This document shows, one piece after another, positions 52,855 through 62,521 of a stretch of 64,000 bases of DNA. Under the pieces are notes generated by a model that saw only the letters and a list, made by a program, of their open reading frames with translations, was not told the origin of the DNA and searched no databases. Made by a program: the position numbers and the translations under genes. The stretch lies in NCBI GenBank assembly GCA_035306605.1, contig DATGNR010000027.1. One strand, written 5' to 3'. Position 1 is the first letter of the stretch; every line of letters starts with the position of its first letter. The DNA is from Xanthomarina sp035306605 (GTDB taxonomy: Bacteria; Bacteroidota; Bacteroidia; Flavobacteriales; Flavobacteriaceae).

Positions 52855-53050
52855 TTTTATTTTTTTTTCTAATATTAAAATATAATATCCCTTTTAATTA
52901 TCACCTATTAATTATTTGAATTCGAGAAGGTTCATACACCTAATTTCCATGTAATATGTTAAACATATAGTGAGAAACTTCTAATTGACAAATTTAGCTA
53001 CACATTTCAAAAAAAAAAGATTATTTTTAATCTTTAAATATAACGCAAAT

Positions 53051-54565
53051 ATGTCAATTCCTATAGTAAATTCTATTGCTTCCTGGTTTTTAAAAAAAAG
53101 GGTTCACCAAATAGATTTGTTTTTAAAATACCCTAATGAAGTACAACAGGAATTACTTTTACAACTAATTAATAAAGCAAAAGACACTGAAATTGGCAAA
53201 CAATATGGTTTTGAATCCATTAAAGATTACAAAACATTTACTGAACGTGTACCTATTTCAACATACGAAGACTACCAAAACAACATAGAACGATCACGAT
53301 TAGGTGAAAATAATATTTATTGGCCACAACCAATTAAATGGTTTGCTAAATCAAGTGGAACAACCAATGCTAAAAGCAAGTTTATCCCTGTAAGTGAAGA
53401 CTCTCTAGAAGACTGTCATTATGCAGCTAGTAAGGATTTACTATGTATGTATTTAAATAACAACGAGAATTCGCAGTTATTTACAGGCAAAAGTTTACGT
53501 CTTGGAGGTAGTAAGGAACTTTATAAAGAAAATGGCACCACTTTTGGAGATCTTTCAGCCATATTAATTGACAACATGCCATTCTGGGCGGAATATAGCA
53601 GCACACCAAGTAGTAAGGTTTCCTTAATGAGTAATTGGGAGGAAAAAATGCAAGCTATAGTGAATGAAACCATACAAGAAAATGTAACCAGTTTAGCCGG
53701 CGTACCTTCTTGGATGCTAGTTTTGCTTAATAACGTTTTAGAAACTACAGGAAAAAATAATTTATTTGAAATTTGGCCAAACCTAGAAGTCTATTTTCAT
53801 GGCGGGGTAAGTTTTCTGCCTTATAAAGCGCAGTACAAAAACATTTTACCTAAAAAAGATTTCAGATATTACGAAATTTACAATGCCTCGGAAGGTTTTT
53901 TCGCAATTCAAGACCAAAACAATTCCAGCGAATTACTTCTTATGTTGGATTACGGAATTTTTTACGAATTTATACCAATGGATACTTTTGGAACAAAAAA
54001 TGAAAAAATTATTCCATTAAGCGAAGTAGAGGTTGGAAACAATTACGCTTTAGTTATAACAACAAATGCTGGATTGTGGCGTTATAAAATTGGAGATACG
54101 GTTAGATTTACTTCTATAGCACCATATAGGATTAAAGTTTCAGGTAGAACCAAGCATCATATCAATGCTTTTGGAGAGGAATTAATTATCGAGAATGCAG
54201 AGGATGCCTTAAAAAAAGTATGCAAAAAAACTAAAGCAGAAATTGTAGACTATACAGCGGCTCCTATTTTTATGCAAGGCAAGGAAAAGGGCGCACACGA
54301 ATGGCTTATAGAATTTAAAACCCTGCCAGAAGACATTAATTATTTTAACGAATTATTAGACAATGCACTAAAAGCATTAAATTCCGACTACGAAGCTAAG
54401 CGCTACAACAATATGACGCTTAACAAACCAACTATACACATAGCTAGAGAACGGTTGTTTTACGATTGGCTAAAACAAAACAACAAACTTGGCGGGCAAC
54501 ATAAAGTTCCAAGACTTTCTAACACAAGAGACTATCTCGATGCGTTACTGGACTTAAATAAATAA
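53051..54565 (+). CDS. GH3 auxin-responsive-promoter family acyl-adenylate enzyme
   Basis: 505 residues from the ATG at 53051 (MSIPIVNSIASWFLKKR); a longer TTG form from 52985 is rejected. The ANL-type adenylation fold is visible in WFAKSSGTTNAKSKFIPVSE (phosphate-binding loop), YNASEGFFAIQD and WRYKIGDTVRFTS. Plant GH3 proteins join amino acids to jasmonate or auxin; bacterial members have unknown acyl substrates. Typical of Bacteroidota genomes. Confidence 0.9.
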   Translation: MSIPIVNSIASWFLKKRVHQIDLFLKYPNEVQQELLLQLINKAKDTEIGKQYGFESIKDYKTFTERVPISTYEDYQNNIERSRLGENNIYWPQPIKWFAKSSGTTNAKSKFIPVSEDSLEDCHYAASKDLLCMYLNNNENSQLFTGKSLRLGGSKELYKENGTTFGDLSAILIDNMPFWAEYSSTPSSKVSLMSNWEEKMQAIVNETIQENVTSLAGVPSWMLVLLNNVLETTGKNNLFEIWPNLEVYFHGGVSFLPYKAQYKNILPKKDFRYYEIYNASEGFFAIQDQNNSSELLLMLDYGIFYEFIPMDTFGTKNEKIIPLSEVEVGNNYALVITTNAGLWRYKIGDTVRFTSIAPYRIKVSGRTKHHINAFGEELIIENAEDALKKVCKKTKAEIVDYTAAPIFMQGKEKGAHEWLIEFKTLPEDINYFNELLDNALKALNSDYEAKRYNNMTLNKPTIHIARERLFYDWLKQNNKLGGQHKVPRLSNTRDYLDALLDLNK

Positions 54566-54709
54566 ATTGTAATTATCGAAAATTAAAGAAGAAAAAACAC
54601 ATACATGGATTATTTTTTATATTTCATCCAAAAATAGTTGTAGTCATTTTTTTCTTACGCTTTAATTGTTAGTTTTACTCTGCTATTAATTATTAACGAT
54701 ATCATTTAT

Positions 54710-54736
54710 CTGGTATTTATAGCAAGTAAATACCAG
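54710..54736. repeat. Perfect 10-bp hairpin
   Basis: CTGGTATTTA (54710-54719), loop TAGCAAG, TAAATACCAG (54727-54736). Not followed by U. It may be an operator or part of a small RNA. Confidence 0.5.
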
Positions 54737-54835
54737 GTGGATGTCGTTCATTTTAAGCACAAATTCCAATAAGAATATTGACAAATTTTAAAAACATAGT
54801 TTTATATCATTAATTATTATCCATAATCCCTAAAT

Positions 54836-54868
54836 AAAAAACCACTCGCTAAGAGTGGTTTTTTATAC
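54836..54868 (+). terminator. Intrinsic terminator (possible small-RNA end)
   Basis: A 12-bp stem, AAAAAACCACTC with GAGTGGTTTTTT (54836-54847 with 54853-54864), loop GCTAA, U-run inside the right arm. It is 270 bp after the GH3 stop, so what it terminates is unclear. Confidence 0.8.
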
Positions 54869-55115
54869 TCTTTATTAATGAACATTTTTAATAGTTTGAA
54901 TGTTAAAGTCAAACCAAAATTTATTAATATTTCATAAACCTATAAAAATTTATTTTAAGAATTATTTACGTAGTACTACCCTATTTCATCACTTTTCAAT
55001 GAAATACCATTTTGCATTACGGCTTTCCCATACTTTTTATGAATTACACTTTAGAATGAAACGTCTAATTGAAAACAAATTCCTTTTAAGATAAATTTAA
55101 ATTTTCTCATAAAAC

Positions 55116-55148
55116 AAAAAAAGACTGTCTTTATCGGACAGTCTTTTT
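55116..55148 (-). terminator. Intrinsic terminator of clpX
   Basis: Stem AAAAAGACTGTC/GACAGTCTTTTT (55118-55129 with 55137-55148), loop of 7 nt, with A/T runs on both sides. It is 22 nt after the clpX stop on the minus strand. Confidence 0.88.
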
Positions 55149-55169
55149 AAATAGAAACCTTTTATAAAT

Positions 55170-56402
55170 TTAAGAAACAGCCTTTAGTTTCTTAATAGTT
55201 GTTTTAGTTAATTTCTCTTCAGCGTATGCCTTAGTCACTTTTATGGTCTTTTCTTCTGTACCAGGCAATTCGAACATGGCATCAGTTAAGATTTCTTCAC
55301 ATAACGAACGCAAACCACGTGCTCCAAGTTTGTATTCTATTGCTTTTCCAACAATAAAATCCAAGGCTCCATCTGTAATACTAAAGTCTATTTCGTCCAT
55401 AGCAAACAATTTTTTGTATTGTTTAATAATGGCGTTTTTAGGCTGGGTTAAGATTGCTCTTAACGTTTTAGCATCCAAAGGATCCATATAGGTTAATACG
55501 GGTAAACGTCCTATAATTTCAGGTATTAATCCAAAATCTTTTAAATCTTTAGGTATAATATATTGTAATAAATGGTTTTGATCAATCACATTATCACTCA
55601 TAGAAGCGCTATAACCAACCGCTTGCATGTTTAACCTTTTTGAGATTACGCGCTCAATACCATCAAATGCTCCACCGGCAATAAAAAGAATGTTTTCTGT
55701 ATTTACTTCAATGAATTTCTGATCTGGATGCTTACGTCCACCTTTTGGTGGTACATTTACAACAGTTCCTTCTAATAGCTTCAATAAAGCCTGCTGAACT
55801 CCTTCACCAGACACATCTCGTGTAATAGAAGGATTGTCACTTTTTCGAGCAATTTTATCTATTTCATCAATAAAAACAATTCCCTTTTCAGCTTTGTCTA
55901 AATTGTAATCAGCCGCTTGCAATAAGCGAGTTAAAATACTTTCCACATCTTCCCCAACATATCCAGCTTCAGTTAAAACTGTTGCATCTACTATTGCTAA
56001 GGGCACATTAAGCATTTTAGCAATGGTTTTAGCCATTAAGGTTTTACCTGTTCCTGTTTGCCCTACCATGATGATATTTGATTTTTGAATTTCAATATCA
56101 TCATCACTTGGTGGTTGTAAAAGTCTCTTGTAGTGGTTGTAAACCGCAACAGACATTACTTTCTTCGTACTATCTTGACCAATTATGTATTCATCAAGAA
56201 AATCTTTAATTTGTTGTGGCTTACGCAACATAAGCTCTGCGGACAACTCACTCTTATCACCTTGTTTAGATTCTTCTAAGACAATGCCATGAGCTTGTTC
56301 GATACACTTATCGCAAATATGTGCATCTAATCCTGCTATTAATAAATTTGTTTCTGGCTTTTTTCTACCACAAAACGAACATTCTAAATCTTCCTTTGCC
56401 AT
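55170..56402 (-). CDS. clpX: ClpX ATPase subunit of the Clp protease
   Basis: 410 residues. Zinc domain with Cys8, Cys11, Cys30 and Cys33; Walker A GQTGTGKT at 114-121; pore loop GYVGEDVE; Walker B IVFIDEIDKIA; sensor region GARGLRS. It unfolds proteins and feeds ClpP. clpP lies 57 bp upstream in the same direction, so clpP-clpX form an operon. Confidence 0.97.
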   Translation of the reverse strand: MAKEDLECSFCGRKKPETNLLIAGLDAHICDKCIEQAHGIVLEESKQGDKSELSAELMLRKPQQIKDFLDEYIIGQDSTKKVMSVAVYNHYKRLLQPPSDDDIEIQKSNIIMVGQTGTGKTLMAKTIAKMLNVPLAIVDATVLTEAGYVGEDVESILTRLLQAADYNLDKAEKGIVFIDEIDKIARKSDNPSITRDVSGEGVQQALLKLLEGTVVNVPPKGGRKHPDQKFIEVNTENILFIAGGAFDGIERVISKRLNMQAVGYSASMSDNVIDQNHLLQYIIPKDLKDFGLIPEIIGRLPVLTYMDPLDAKTLRAILTQPKNAIIKQYKKLFAMDEIDFSITDGALDFIVGKAIEYKLGARGLRSLCEEILTDAMFELPGTEEKTIKVTKAYAEEKLTKTTIKKLKAVS

Positions 56403-56459
56403 CTTTCAATTATAAGTTACGAGTTTAAAAATATCACTCTAAACTATTTATCATTTAAA

Positions 56460-57134
56460 TTACCCACGAACTAAAACCTCATCGATCATTCCGTATTCCT
56501 TGGCCTTATCGGATTTCATCCAATAATCCCTATCACTATCAGCATATACTTTGTCGTAATCTTGACCCGAATGCTTACTAATTATTTTATATAACTCTTC
56601 TTTTAGGGTTAATATTTCTCTAGCTGTAATTTCTATATCACTAGCTTGTCCTTGAGCACCTCCTAATGGTTGGTGAATCATAACGCGAGAATGTGTTAAA
56701 CCACTACGTTTTCCTTTTGCTCCTGCACACAATAACACAGCTCCCATTGAAGCCGCCATTCCTGTACAAATAGTAGCTACATCCGGCTTAATAAATTGCA
56801 TGGTATCGTAAATTCCTAAACCAGCATAAACCCCTCCACCTGGAGAATTAATATATATTTGAATATCCTTAGAAGAATCTGTACTCTCTAAAAACAACAA
56901 TTGTGCTTGAATAATATTAGCCACTTGGTCGTTAATGGCTGTTCCCAAAAATATGATACGATCCATCATTAAACGTGAAAACACATCAAAAATGGCTATA
57001 TTCATTTGACGCTCCTCAATAATATTTGGCGTTAAATTAGTTGGATACATATGACTAATAATTTTATCGTAATATGTACTACTAATTCCTTGGTCTTTTA
57101 TGGCGAATTTTTGAAATTCATTTGCGTAATTCAT
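56460..57134 (-). CDS. clpP: ClpP protease subunit
   Basis: 224 residues. Nucleophile Ser129 in GMAASMGAVLLCAGA and His154 in RVMIHQPLGG, with Asp in the SDRDYWM region. N-terminal extension of about 30 residues before the mature start is as expected for a processed ClpP. Promoter TACTTTTA on the minus strand is close upstream, just after the tig terminator. Confidence 0.96.
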   Translation of the reverse strand: MNYANEFQKFAIKDQGISSTYYDKIISHMYPTNLTPNIIEERQMNIAIFDVFSRLMMDRIIFLGTAINDQVANIIQAQLLFLESTDSSKDIQIYINSPGGGVYAGLGIYDTMQFIKPDVATICTGMAASMGAVLLCAGAKGKRSGLTHSRVMIHQPLGGAQGQASDIEITAREILTLKEELYKIISKHSGQDYDKVYADSDRDYWMKSDKAKEYGMIDEVLVRG

Positions 57135-57164
57135 AAATCTTATTTTGTCTATTAAAAGTAAATT

Positions 57165-57195
57165 AAAAAGGCGTTAAAAATACAATTTTAACGCC
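57165..57195 (-). terminator. Intrinsic terminator of tig
   Basis: GGCGTTAAAA (57170-57179) with TTTTAACGCC (57186-57195), perfect 10-bp stem, then U-run on the minus strand (57165-57169). It separates tig from clpPX transcription. Confidence 0.88.
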
Positions 57196-57265
57196 TAAAT
57201 ATAAGGATTATTTAGTTAAATAAATACTAATCTACCGACAGAAATCGGGATCGTTTATTTAAAAA

Positions 57266-58594
57266 TTACTTATCTCCGTAAACTTCCTTTACAAATTCTT
57301 CGTAAGTAAGTTCTTTAGTTTTAAGATTTGCTTTTTCTTTATAAACCTCTAATAATTTCTGGCTGATAATTTGCTCAGAAATTCTACGTGCTTCATCTTG
57401 ATTAGATAATACACGAGCAGCTATATCTTCCAATTCTTTATCTGAAGGGTTTAATTGACCAAACTGTGCCATTTGGGCTTTAATCATTAACTTGGCATGG
57501 TCTTTAATATCATCTAAAGTTACTTGAATTTTATTATCGGTAATTAATTTTCCTTCAATTAATTGGTAACGCAAGCTTTTTTCAGACTTTTCGTACTCCT
57601 CTTTAGCCTGATCTTCAGTTAAATGATTTTCACCTGCTGTTTGCATCCATTTAGTTAGGAATTCAGCTGGTAAATCGAATTTTGTGTTTTCAACAAGATA
57701 CTCAGTAACATCGTTCAACAACTTTTGTTCTGCTTGTTGTTTGAATTGTTTTTCAGCATCTTCTTTAATTTTATCTTTTAATTCTATAACCGATTTTACA
57801 ACATCTTTACCAAATAATTTATCAAATAAATCTTGGTCTAAATCTGCTAATTCGCGTTCGTTAATTTCTGTTACAGTAAAAGCAACTTCAATGTCTAAAT
57901 CATGAATTTCATCATGTCCTAATTTTAAGGCATGCATCAATTCGTGATCATCATTATAAAGTCCTTTTGTTTTTAGTGTGATAACATCGCCAACTTTAGC
58001 TCCAATAAATTTCTTCTCAGTAGCTTTTCCTTTAAACTTATCTAAGGTTAAAGTTACTGTGTTTTCAATTCCTTTTTCTTCGTTAGTATAAGTTCCTGAA
58101 ACCTCACTATCCTTAGTGATTTCTGTTTGCGACTTTAATTTCCCGTACTGAGTTTGGATATTTTTAATTTGATCGTTGATCATTTCATCTCCAGCAACAA
58201 TATGATATTGTGTAATGGCTTTTTTGCTTTTTAATTCTACTTCAAATTCTGGAGCAAGGCCTAATTCGAATTCAAATGATAATTTTTCTGAATCCCAATC
58301 TAAATCATCCTGTGGCTTTGGGATTGGATGTCCAAGAACATCTAACTTTTCTTCAGTTAAATACTTATTTAAAGCTTCTTGTAATAATTTGTTTACTTCA
58401 TCAACCAATACAGCTTTTCCATATTGTTTTTTAACCATTCCCATTGGTACATGACCTTTTCTAAAACCTGGAATGTTAGCTGTTTTTCTATAATCGGCTA
58501 AGATTTTATCTACCTTCTCGCTGTAATCTTCTTTAGCGATATCTACTTTTACTACAGCATTTAATGCATCGATGTTTTCTCTTGTAATATTCAT
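57266..58594 (-). CDS. tig: Trigger factor
   Basis: 442 residues. Ribosome-binding N-terminus with the PGFRKGHVPMGMVKKQYG signature (about 41-58), a PPIase-like middle region of reduced similarity (about 150-240) and the C-terminal helical chaperone arms. Holds nascent chains at the exit tunnel. It has its own consensus promoter (58621-58650) and terminator. Linked with clpP-clpX as in many bacteria. Confidence 0.95.
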   Translation of the reverse strand: MNITRENIDALNAVVKVDIAKEDYSEKVDKILADYRKTANIPGFRKGHVPMGMVKKQYGKAVLVDEVNKLLQEALNKYLTEEKLDVLGHPIPKPQDDLDWDSEKLSFEFELGLAPEFEVELKSKKAITQYHIVAGDEMINDQIKNIQTQYGKLKSQTEITKDSEVSGTYTNEEKGIENTVTLTLDKFKGKATEKKFIGAKVGDVITLKTKGLYNDDHELMHALKLGHDEIHDLDIEVAFTVTEINERELADLDQDLFDKLFGKDVVKSVIELKDKIKEDAEKQFKQQAEQKLLNDVTEYLVENTKFDLPAEFLTKWMQTAGENHLTEDQAKEEYEKSEKSLRYQLIEGKLITDNKIQVTLDDIKDHAKLMIKAQMAQFGQLNPSDKELEDIAARVLSNQDEARRISEQIISQKLLEVYKEKANLKTKELTYEEFVKEVYGDK

Positions 58595-58620
58595 TATATT
58601 ATGACATAAAAATTGGGTTG

Positions 58621-58650
58621 CAAAAATACATATTTTTTACAACCCAACAA
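58621..58650 (-). promoter_or_regulatory. Promoter of tig
   Basis: On the minus strand TTG (58648-58650), 19 bp, TATTTTTG (58621-58628), a full consensus match. Leader of about 20 nt. Confidence 0.65.
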
Positions 58651-58680
58651 AGTTTTTAACGTATTGTATGTCAGTCTATT

Positions 58681-59022
58681 TTAATCTCCTTTCAACAAAG
58701 AAAACAAGATGGACTGAAGAACCGATAATAACAAGCTAAATAACAGGGCTATCCAAAAGCCATCTACTGAAAAGCCGTCAATAAAACTATTAGCCATTAA
58801 AATGATTAAGGCATTAATAACCAATAGGAACAAACCTAAAGTTATTACGGTTATTGGTAAAGTTAAAATAACCAAAATAGGCTTCACAAAAATATTTAGC
58901 AGGCCCAAAACAATAGCTACAATTATGGCTGAGCCAAATCCTGAGACATCAACCCCAGGTAAAAGGTAAGCTAACAAAACAACTGCCACAGCTGTTAATA
59001 AGATTCGAATAATTAAGTTCAT
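58681..59022 (-). CDS. YvlD-type four-helix membrane protein (phage holin family IV by name)
   Basis: 113 residues with four membrane helices and very few charges. The YvlD/DUF-like pattern NLIIRILLTAVAVVLLAYLLPGVDVSG and NIFVKPILVILTLPITVITLG is clear. The database name phage holin is historical; there is no prophage around it. Role unknown, perhaps membrane stress. Follows the esterase gene by 44 nt. Confidence 0.88.
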   Translation of the reverse strand: MNLIIRILLTAVAVVLLAYLLPGVDVSGFGSAIIVAIVLGLLNIFVKPILVILTLPITVITLGLFLLVINALIILMANSFIDGFSVDGFWIALLFSLLLSVLQSILFSLLKGD

Positions 59023-59066
59023 AAGTTTTATTTTTGTTAATTTTAAAGATAAGAAACTTGGTTTTA

Positions 59067-59843
59067 TTAACCTAAAAATTCCATGACTTCGTTGTAAAAA
59101 GCCTTTGGGTTTTCAGCATGCATCCAATGTCCTGATTTTGGAATTGTAACAATTTTAGAGTTTGGAAAATGATTTTTAATAAGAGTTTCATCTTGCGCAC
59201 CTATATATTCTGAACGGTCTCCACGTAAAAATAGTGACTCACCAACATATTGTGCGTGAATAGGTAAAGGCTCTCCAATTTCTTCTATATTCTCTTTTAA
59301 AACTTTTAGGTTTATCCTTAAAGCCAAACTTTTATCTTTGGTCCAATACAGGTTTTTCAGTAAAAACTGACGAATTCCATAATTGGAAACATATTGTGCT
59401 AATTGATCGTCCGCATCTCCTCTACTTTTTAACTTAGTAAAATCAAGGCTACTCAATCCATCTAATATAACCTCATGATGAACAGGATAATATCTTGGAG
59501 AAATATCAACTATTATTAATTTTGAAATATATTTTGGATAAGTTGCAGCAAAAAGCATGGCTACCTTCCCACCCATTGAGTGCCCAAGTAAAACAATATC
59601 ATTTAAATTATGTGTTTCGCAATAATTCTTTAAATCTTCAACTAGTATTTCATAATTAAAATCATTACTATGAAAACTTCTCCCATGGTTTCGTTGATCT
59701 AATAAATGAACTTCATAATTTTTTTCGCTAAATTGTGTACCTAGGGTTTTCCAATTATCGCTCATACCTAAAAAGCCATGAAGAATAAGGAAAGGACTTC
59801 CTTCACCAATAATGTTTGAATATAATTGCTCTTTTTCTGCCAT
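59067..59843 (-). CDS. Alpha/beta-fold esterase (YbfF type)
   Basis: 258 residues from the ATG at 59843 (MAEKEQLYSN); the frame is open to 59891, but the extension has no family match. Oxyanion region LHGFLGMSDNW, nucleophile Ser89 in LLGHSMGGKVAML, and catalytic His in KSGHWMHAENP. It hydrolyses esters or thioesters; the physiological substrate is unknown. Leftward, between pdxJ and the YvlD-type gene. Confidence 0.88.
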   Translation of the reverse strand: MAEKEQLYSNIIGEGSPFLILHGFLGMSDNWKTLGTQFSEKNYEVHLLDQRNHGRSFHSNDFNYEILVEDLKNYCETHNLNDIVLLGHSMGGKVAMLFAATYPKYISKLIIVDISPRYYPVHHEVILDGLSSLDFTKLKSRGDADDQLAQYVSNYGIRQFLLKNLYWTKDKSLALRINLKVLKENIEEIGEPLPIHAQYVGESLFLRGDRSEYIGAQDETLIKNHFPNSKIVTIPKSGHWMHAENPKAFYNEVMEFLG

Positions 59844-59930
59844 GATTATTGTTTTGAATATTATTCTTTTTACGCAGTTATTAAAATTCACAAATTCTTA
59901 AAACCAAGAAAATTAGTCCAACCTAAAAAG

Positions 59931-60644
59931 CTACATTAATTTATGTAAATACATTTGTATTACATTTTCAATCCCTAAGTACAAACTTTCAGAAATTAGG
60001 GCATGCCCAATAGATACTTCTAGTAAACCTGGAATATGTTGTTTAAAATACGCAATATTTTCTAAAGACAAATCATGTCCGGCATTTACGCCTAACCCAA
60101 GAGAGTTTGCTAGTTCTGCACAAGCAGTATATGGTTTAATAGCCGATTTGTTCCCCAAACCAAATTCATGTGCAAAAGCTTCGGTATAAAGCTCAATTCT
60201 ATCTGTTCCAGTGGCCTTAGCTCCTTCAATTTGCTTTAAATCTGGATCCACAAAAATGGATGTTCTAATACCATGGTTTTTAAATTCTTTAATAACATCA
60301 ATTAAAAAATCTTTGTGTTTTATTGTATCCCAACCTGCATTGCTTGTAATAGCGTTTTCAGCATCTGGCACCAAGGTAACTTGTGTTGGCTTAAGTTCTA
60401 AAACCATGTTCATAAACTTATCTATTGGGTTGCCTTCAATATTATATTCTGTATATACTTCCGACTTTAAATCGTAAGCATCCTGATATCTTATATGTCG
60501 CTCATCCGGTCTTGGATGTATAGTGACTCCTTGTGCTCCAAAACGTTGAACATCTTTAGCGAATTGCACCACATTTGGAAAATCGCCTCCTCTTGAGTTT
60601 CTTAGAGTAGCAATCTTATTGATATTAACACTTAATTTTGTCAT
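59931..60644 (-). CDS. pdxJ: Pyridoxine 5'-phosphate synthase
   Basis: 237 residues from the ATG at 60644 (MTKLSVNINKIATLRNSRGG); the ATG at 60680 would add twelve unrelated residues. TIM-barrel enzyme of the DXP-dependent vitamin B6 route. TIHPRPDERHIR (phosphate and His), LVPDAENAITSNAGWD, and the end motif NAGHDLSLENI are present. Divergent from the CBS-protein gene across 90 bp, a standard flavobacterial order. Confidence 0.95.
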   Translation of the reverse strand: MTKLSVNINKIATLRNSRGGDFPNVVQFAKDVQRFGAQGVTIHPRPDERHIRYQDAYDLKSEVYTEYNIEGNPIDKFMNMVLELKPTQVTLVPDAENAITSNAGWDTIKHKDFLIDVIKEFKNHGIRTSIFVDPDLKQIEGAKATGTDRIELYTEAFAHEFGLGNKSAIKPYTACAELANSLGLGVNAGHDLSLENIAYFKQHIPGLLEVSIGHALISESLYLGIENVIQMYLHKLM

Positions 60645-60733
60645 TTTTTTCCTTTTAATCATACAAAAATACGAAGTCATTCAAGGTTATTGTAGTAATT
60701 TTTGATTAATTTGCAGTAAGCTTAAAAGAAACA

Positions 60734-61393
60734 ATGAATCTTTCAGATTTTATAATAAACGATATTAAACCACTTGACAAAGACGACAAGATTGGAGACA
60801 TCCAACTTTTGTTTAATCAATTGACTTATTCGCATATCCCTATAAAAAACAATGATAATATTTATTTAGGGTGCCTATCTGAAACCGATGCGCATTGTTT
60901 TAATAGTAAAAAGAACATTTCCGACTACAGTCATGCTATTGAAGGTTTTTTTGTGAGAGATACAAACGTTTGGCTAGATGTACTTGAAGCATTTGCTCAA
61001 AACTCCACGAATATTATGCCTGTTTTAAGCGAAAACAACACTTATTTAGGGTATTATGAGCTAAACGATGTAATTAGCCTTTTTAATGAAACTCCCTTCT
61101 TTGCCGAAGCTGGAAGCATATTAATTGTAGAAAAGGGACTTTTAGATTATTCTTTTAGCGAGCTTAGCCAAATAGTGGAATCGAATAACGGCAAATTATT
61201 TGGTGCTTTTATTTCAAAAATGGAAAATGATGCTGTTCAAATTACCTTAAAAATTGGTAACACTGGCTTAAATGATATTATGCAAACATTTAGACGATAT
61301 GATTACAAAGTGATTTCCGGACATGAAGAAGATAGTTATATGGAAAATCTAAAAGAGCGTTCAGACTATTTAAACAAATATTTGAACATTTAA
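60734..61393 (+). CDS. CBS-domain protein
   Basis: 219 residues with a tandem CBS pair (about 1-125): LTYSHIPIKNNDNIYLGCLSE and NIMPVLSENNTYLGYYELNDVI. The C-terminal 90 residues resemble an ACT-like fold (ITLKIGNTGLNDIMQTFRRYDYKVI). It likely senses an adenine nucleotide. The stop is 144 bp before nadK, which starts at a GTG. Confidence 0.85.
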   Translation: MNLSDFIINDIKPLDKDDKIGDIQLLFNQLTYSHIPIKNNDNIYLGCLSETDAHCFNSKKNISDYSHAIEGFFVRDTNVWLDVLEAFAQNSTNIMPVLSENNTYLGYYELNDVISLFNETPFFAEAGSILIVEKGLLDYSFSELSQIVESNNGKLFGAFISKMENDAVQITLKIGNTGLNDIMQTFRRYDYKVISGHEEDSYMENLKERSDYLNKYLNI

Positions 61394-61536
61394 CCCTATA
61401 TAAAGTTCAAATAGAAACCCGTTTATTAAAATTTCATTATACAATTTACCCAACCCAATACTCATAAAAGCAGTTTTTGGAATTTATTTTAAATCCACTT
61501 TTATTTTATCAATAGTTAATTTTAAAAACATCCTCT

Positions 61537-62421
61537 GTGAAAATCGCAATTTTTGGTCAATTCTTTCATAAAAATGCTGAAGAAGCTGTAGAAATACTCT
61601 TAAACCATCTTTATAAAAAAAACACAAATGTTTATGTAGAAGAGCAGTTTTTCAAAATCATAAACCTTCAAATCACAAACAATAAAAACTATAGCATCTT
61701 TAAAACTTTCAAGACCTTAGATAAAAGTTTCGATTTACTAATAAGTATTGGTGGCGATGGTACCATGCTAAGGAGCGCAACCTTGGTGAAAGATTTAGAT
61801 ATTCCCATAGTTGGAATAAACACAGGTAGATTAGGATTCTTAGCAACCATACAAAACGAATATATTATACCTGCTATAGATGATATTTTAAATGGGAATT
61901 ATAAAATTTCCGAACGAAGTTTACTTACCATAAAAACTGATTCTGAACAAGACCACTTTCAAGAATTAGATTTCGCCCTAAACGAAATTGCGGTAAGTAG
62001 AAAAAACACTACCTCCATGATTACCGTTGAAACTAGACTTAATGGTGAATACCTTACTTCGTATTGGAGCGACGGATTAATAATAGCCACACCAACCGGA
62101 TCAACAGGCTATTCTTTAAGTTGTGGTGGGCCTGTAATTACTCCAGACACCAATAGTTTTGTGCTAACCCCTATTGCCCCACACAACTTAAGCGCTAGAC
62201 CTTTAATAATTCCTGACTCTACCGAAATACAAATAAAAGTAAGTGGAAGGGAAGATAATTATTTAATATCCTTAGATTCAAGAATTGCAACCATAAACAA
62301 CAACACAACTATTACTATTAAAAAGGCACCTTTTAAAATAAAGATGATTGAATTGTTGCAAGAAAGTTTTATTGACACTCTTCGAAAAAAACTACTTTGG
62401 GGAGAAGATCGTCGCAATTAA
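61537..62421 (+). CDS. nadK: NAD kinase
   Basis: 294 residues starting at GTG (61537), the only codon that gives the KIAIFGQFF N-terminus. GGDGTMLR (72-79), GINTGRLGFLATI and TPTGSTGYSLSCGGPVI are the NAD kinase signatures. Makes NADP from NAD and ATP or polyphosphate. Located in the conserved run with a CBS protein, DUF6089 and uppS. Confidence 0.96.
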   Translation: MKIAIFGQFFHKNAEEAVEILLNHLYKKNTNVYVEEQFFKIINLQITNNKNYSIFKTFKTLDKSFDLLISIGGDGTMLRSATLVKDLDIPIVGINTGRLGFLATIQNEYIIPAIDDILNGNYKISERSLLTIKTDSEQDHFQELDFALNEIAVSRKNTTSMITVETRLNGEYLTSYWSDGLIIATPTGSTGYSLSCGGPVITPDTNSFVLTPIAPHNLSARPLIIPDSTEIQIKVSGREDNYLISLDSRIATINNNTTITIKKAPFKIKMIELLQESFIDTLRKKLLWGEDRRN

Positions 62422-62521
62422 ACAATAATTTATAAGAAATGCTGTTTTATTCCTAATACTATTCCATTCAAATTGTTATAGGGAAATCTTATTTATTATA
62501 TTTGCAAACTTTTGAACATTT

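Larger units (their letters stand above)
54566..55115. other. Long non-coding region between GH3 and clpX
   Basis: About 550 bp with two structural signals. A hairpin with perfect 10-bp arms (CTGGTATTTA at 54710-54719, complement at 54727-54736) has no U-run. Near 54778 lies TTGACAAATTTTAAAAACATAGTTTTA, split as TTG-N16-TAGTTTTA, followed by the intrinsic terminator at 54836, which could define a short RNA. The rightward frame at 54900-55094 is not convincing as a gene. Confidence 0.4.

Noticed and set aside
54900..55094. 64-codon rightward frame before the clpX terminator
   Set aside because: Composition is non-coding, no start context, and overlaps a region with no conservation signal that I can see.
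58681..59022. Prophage signal from the holin family name
   Set aside because: YvlD-type proteins carry that name without phage linkage; no phage genes surround it.
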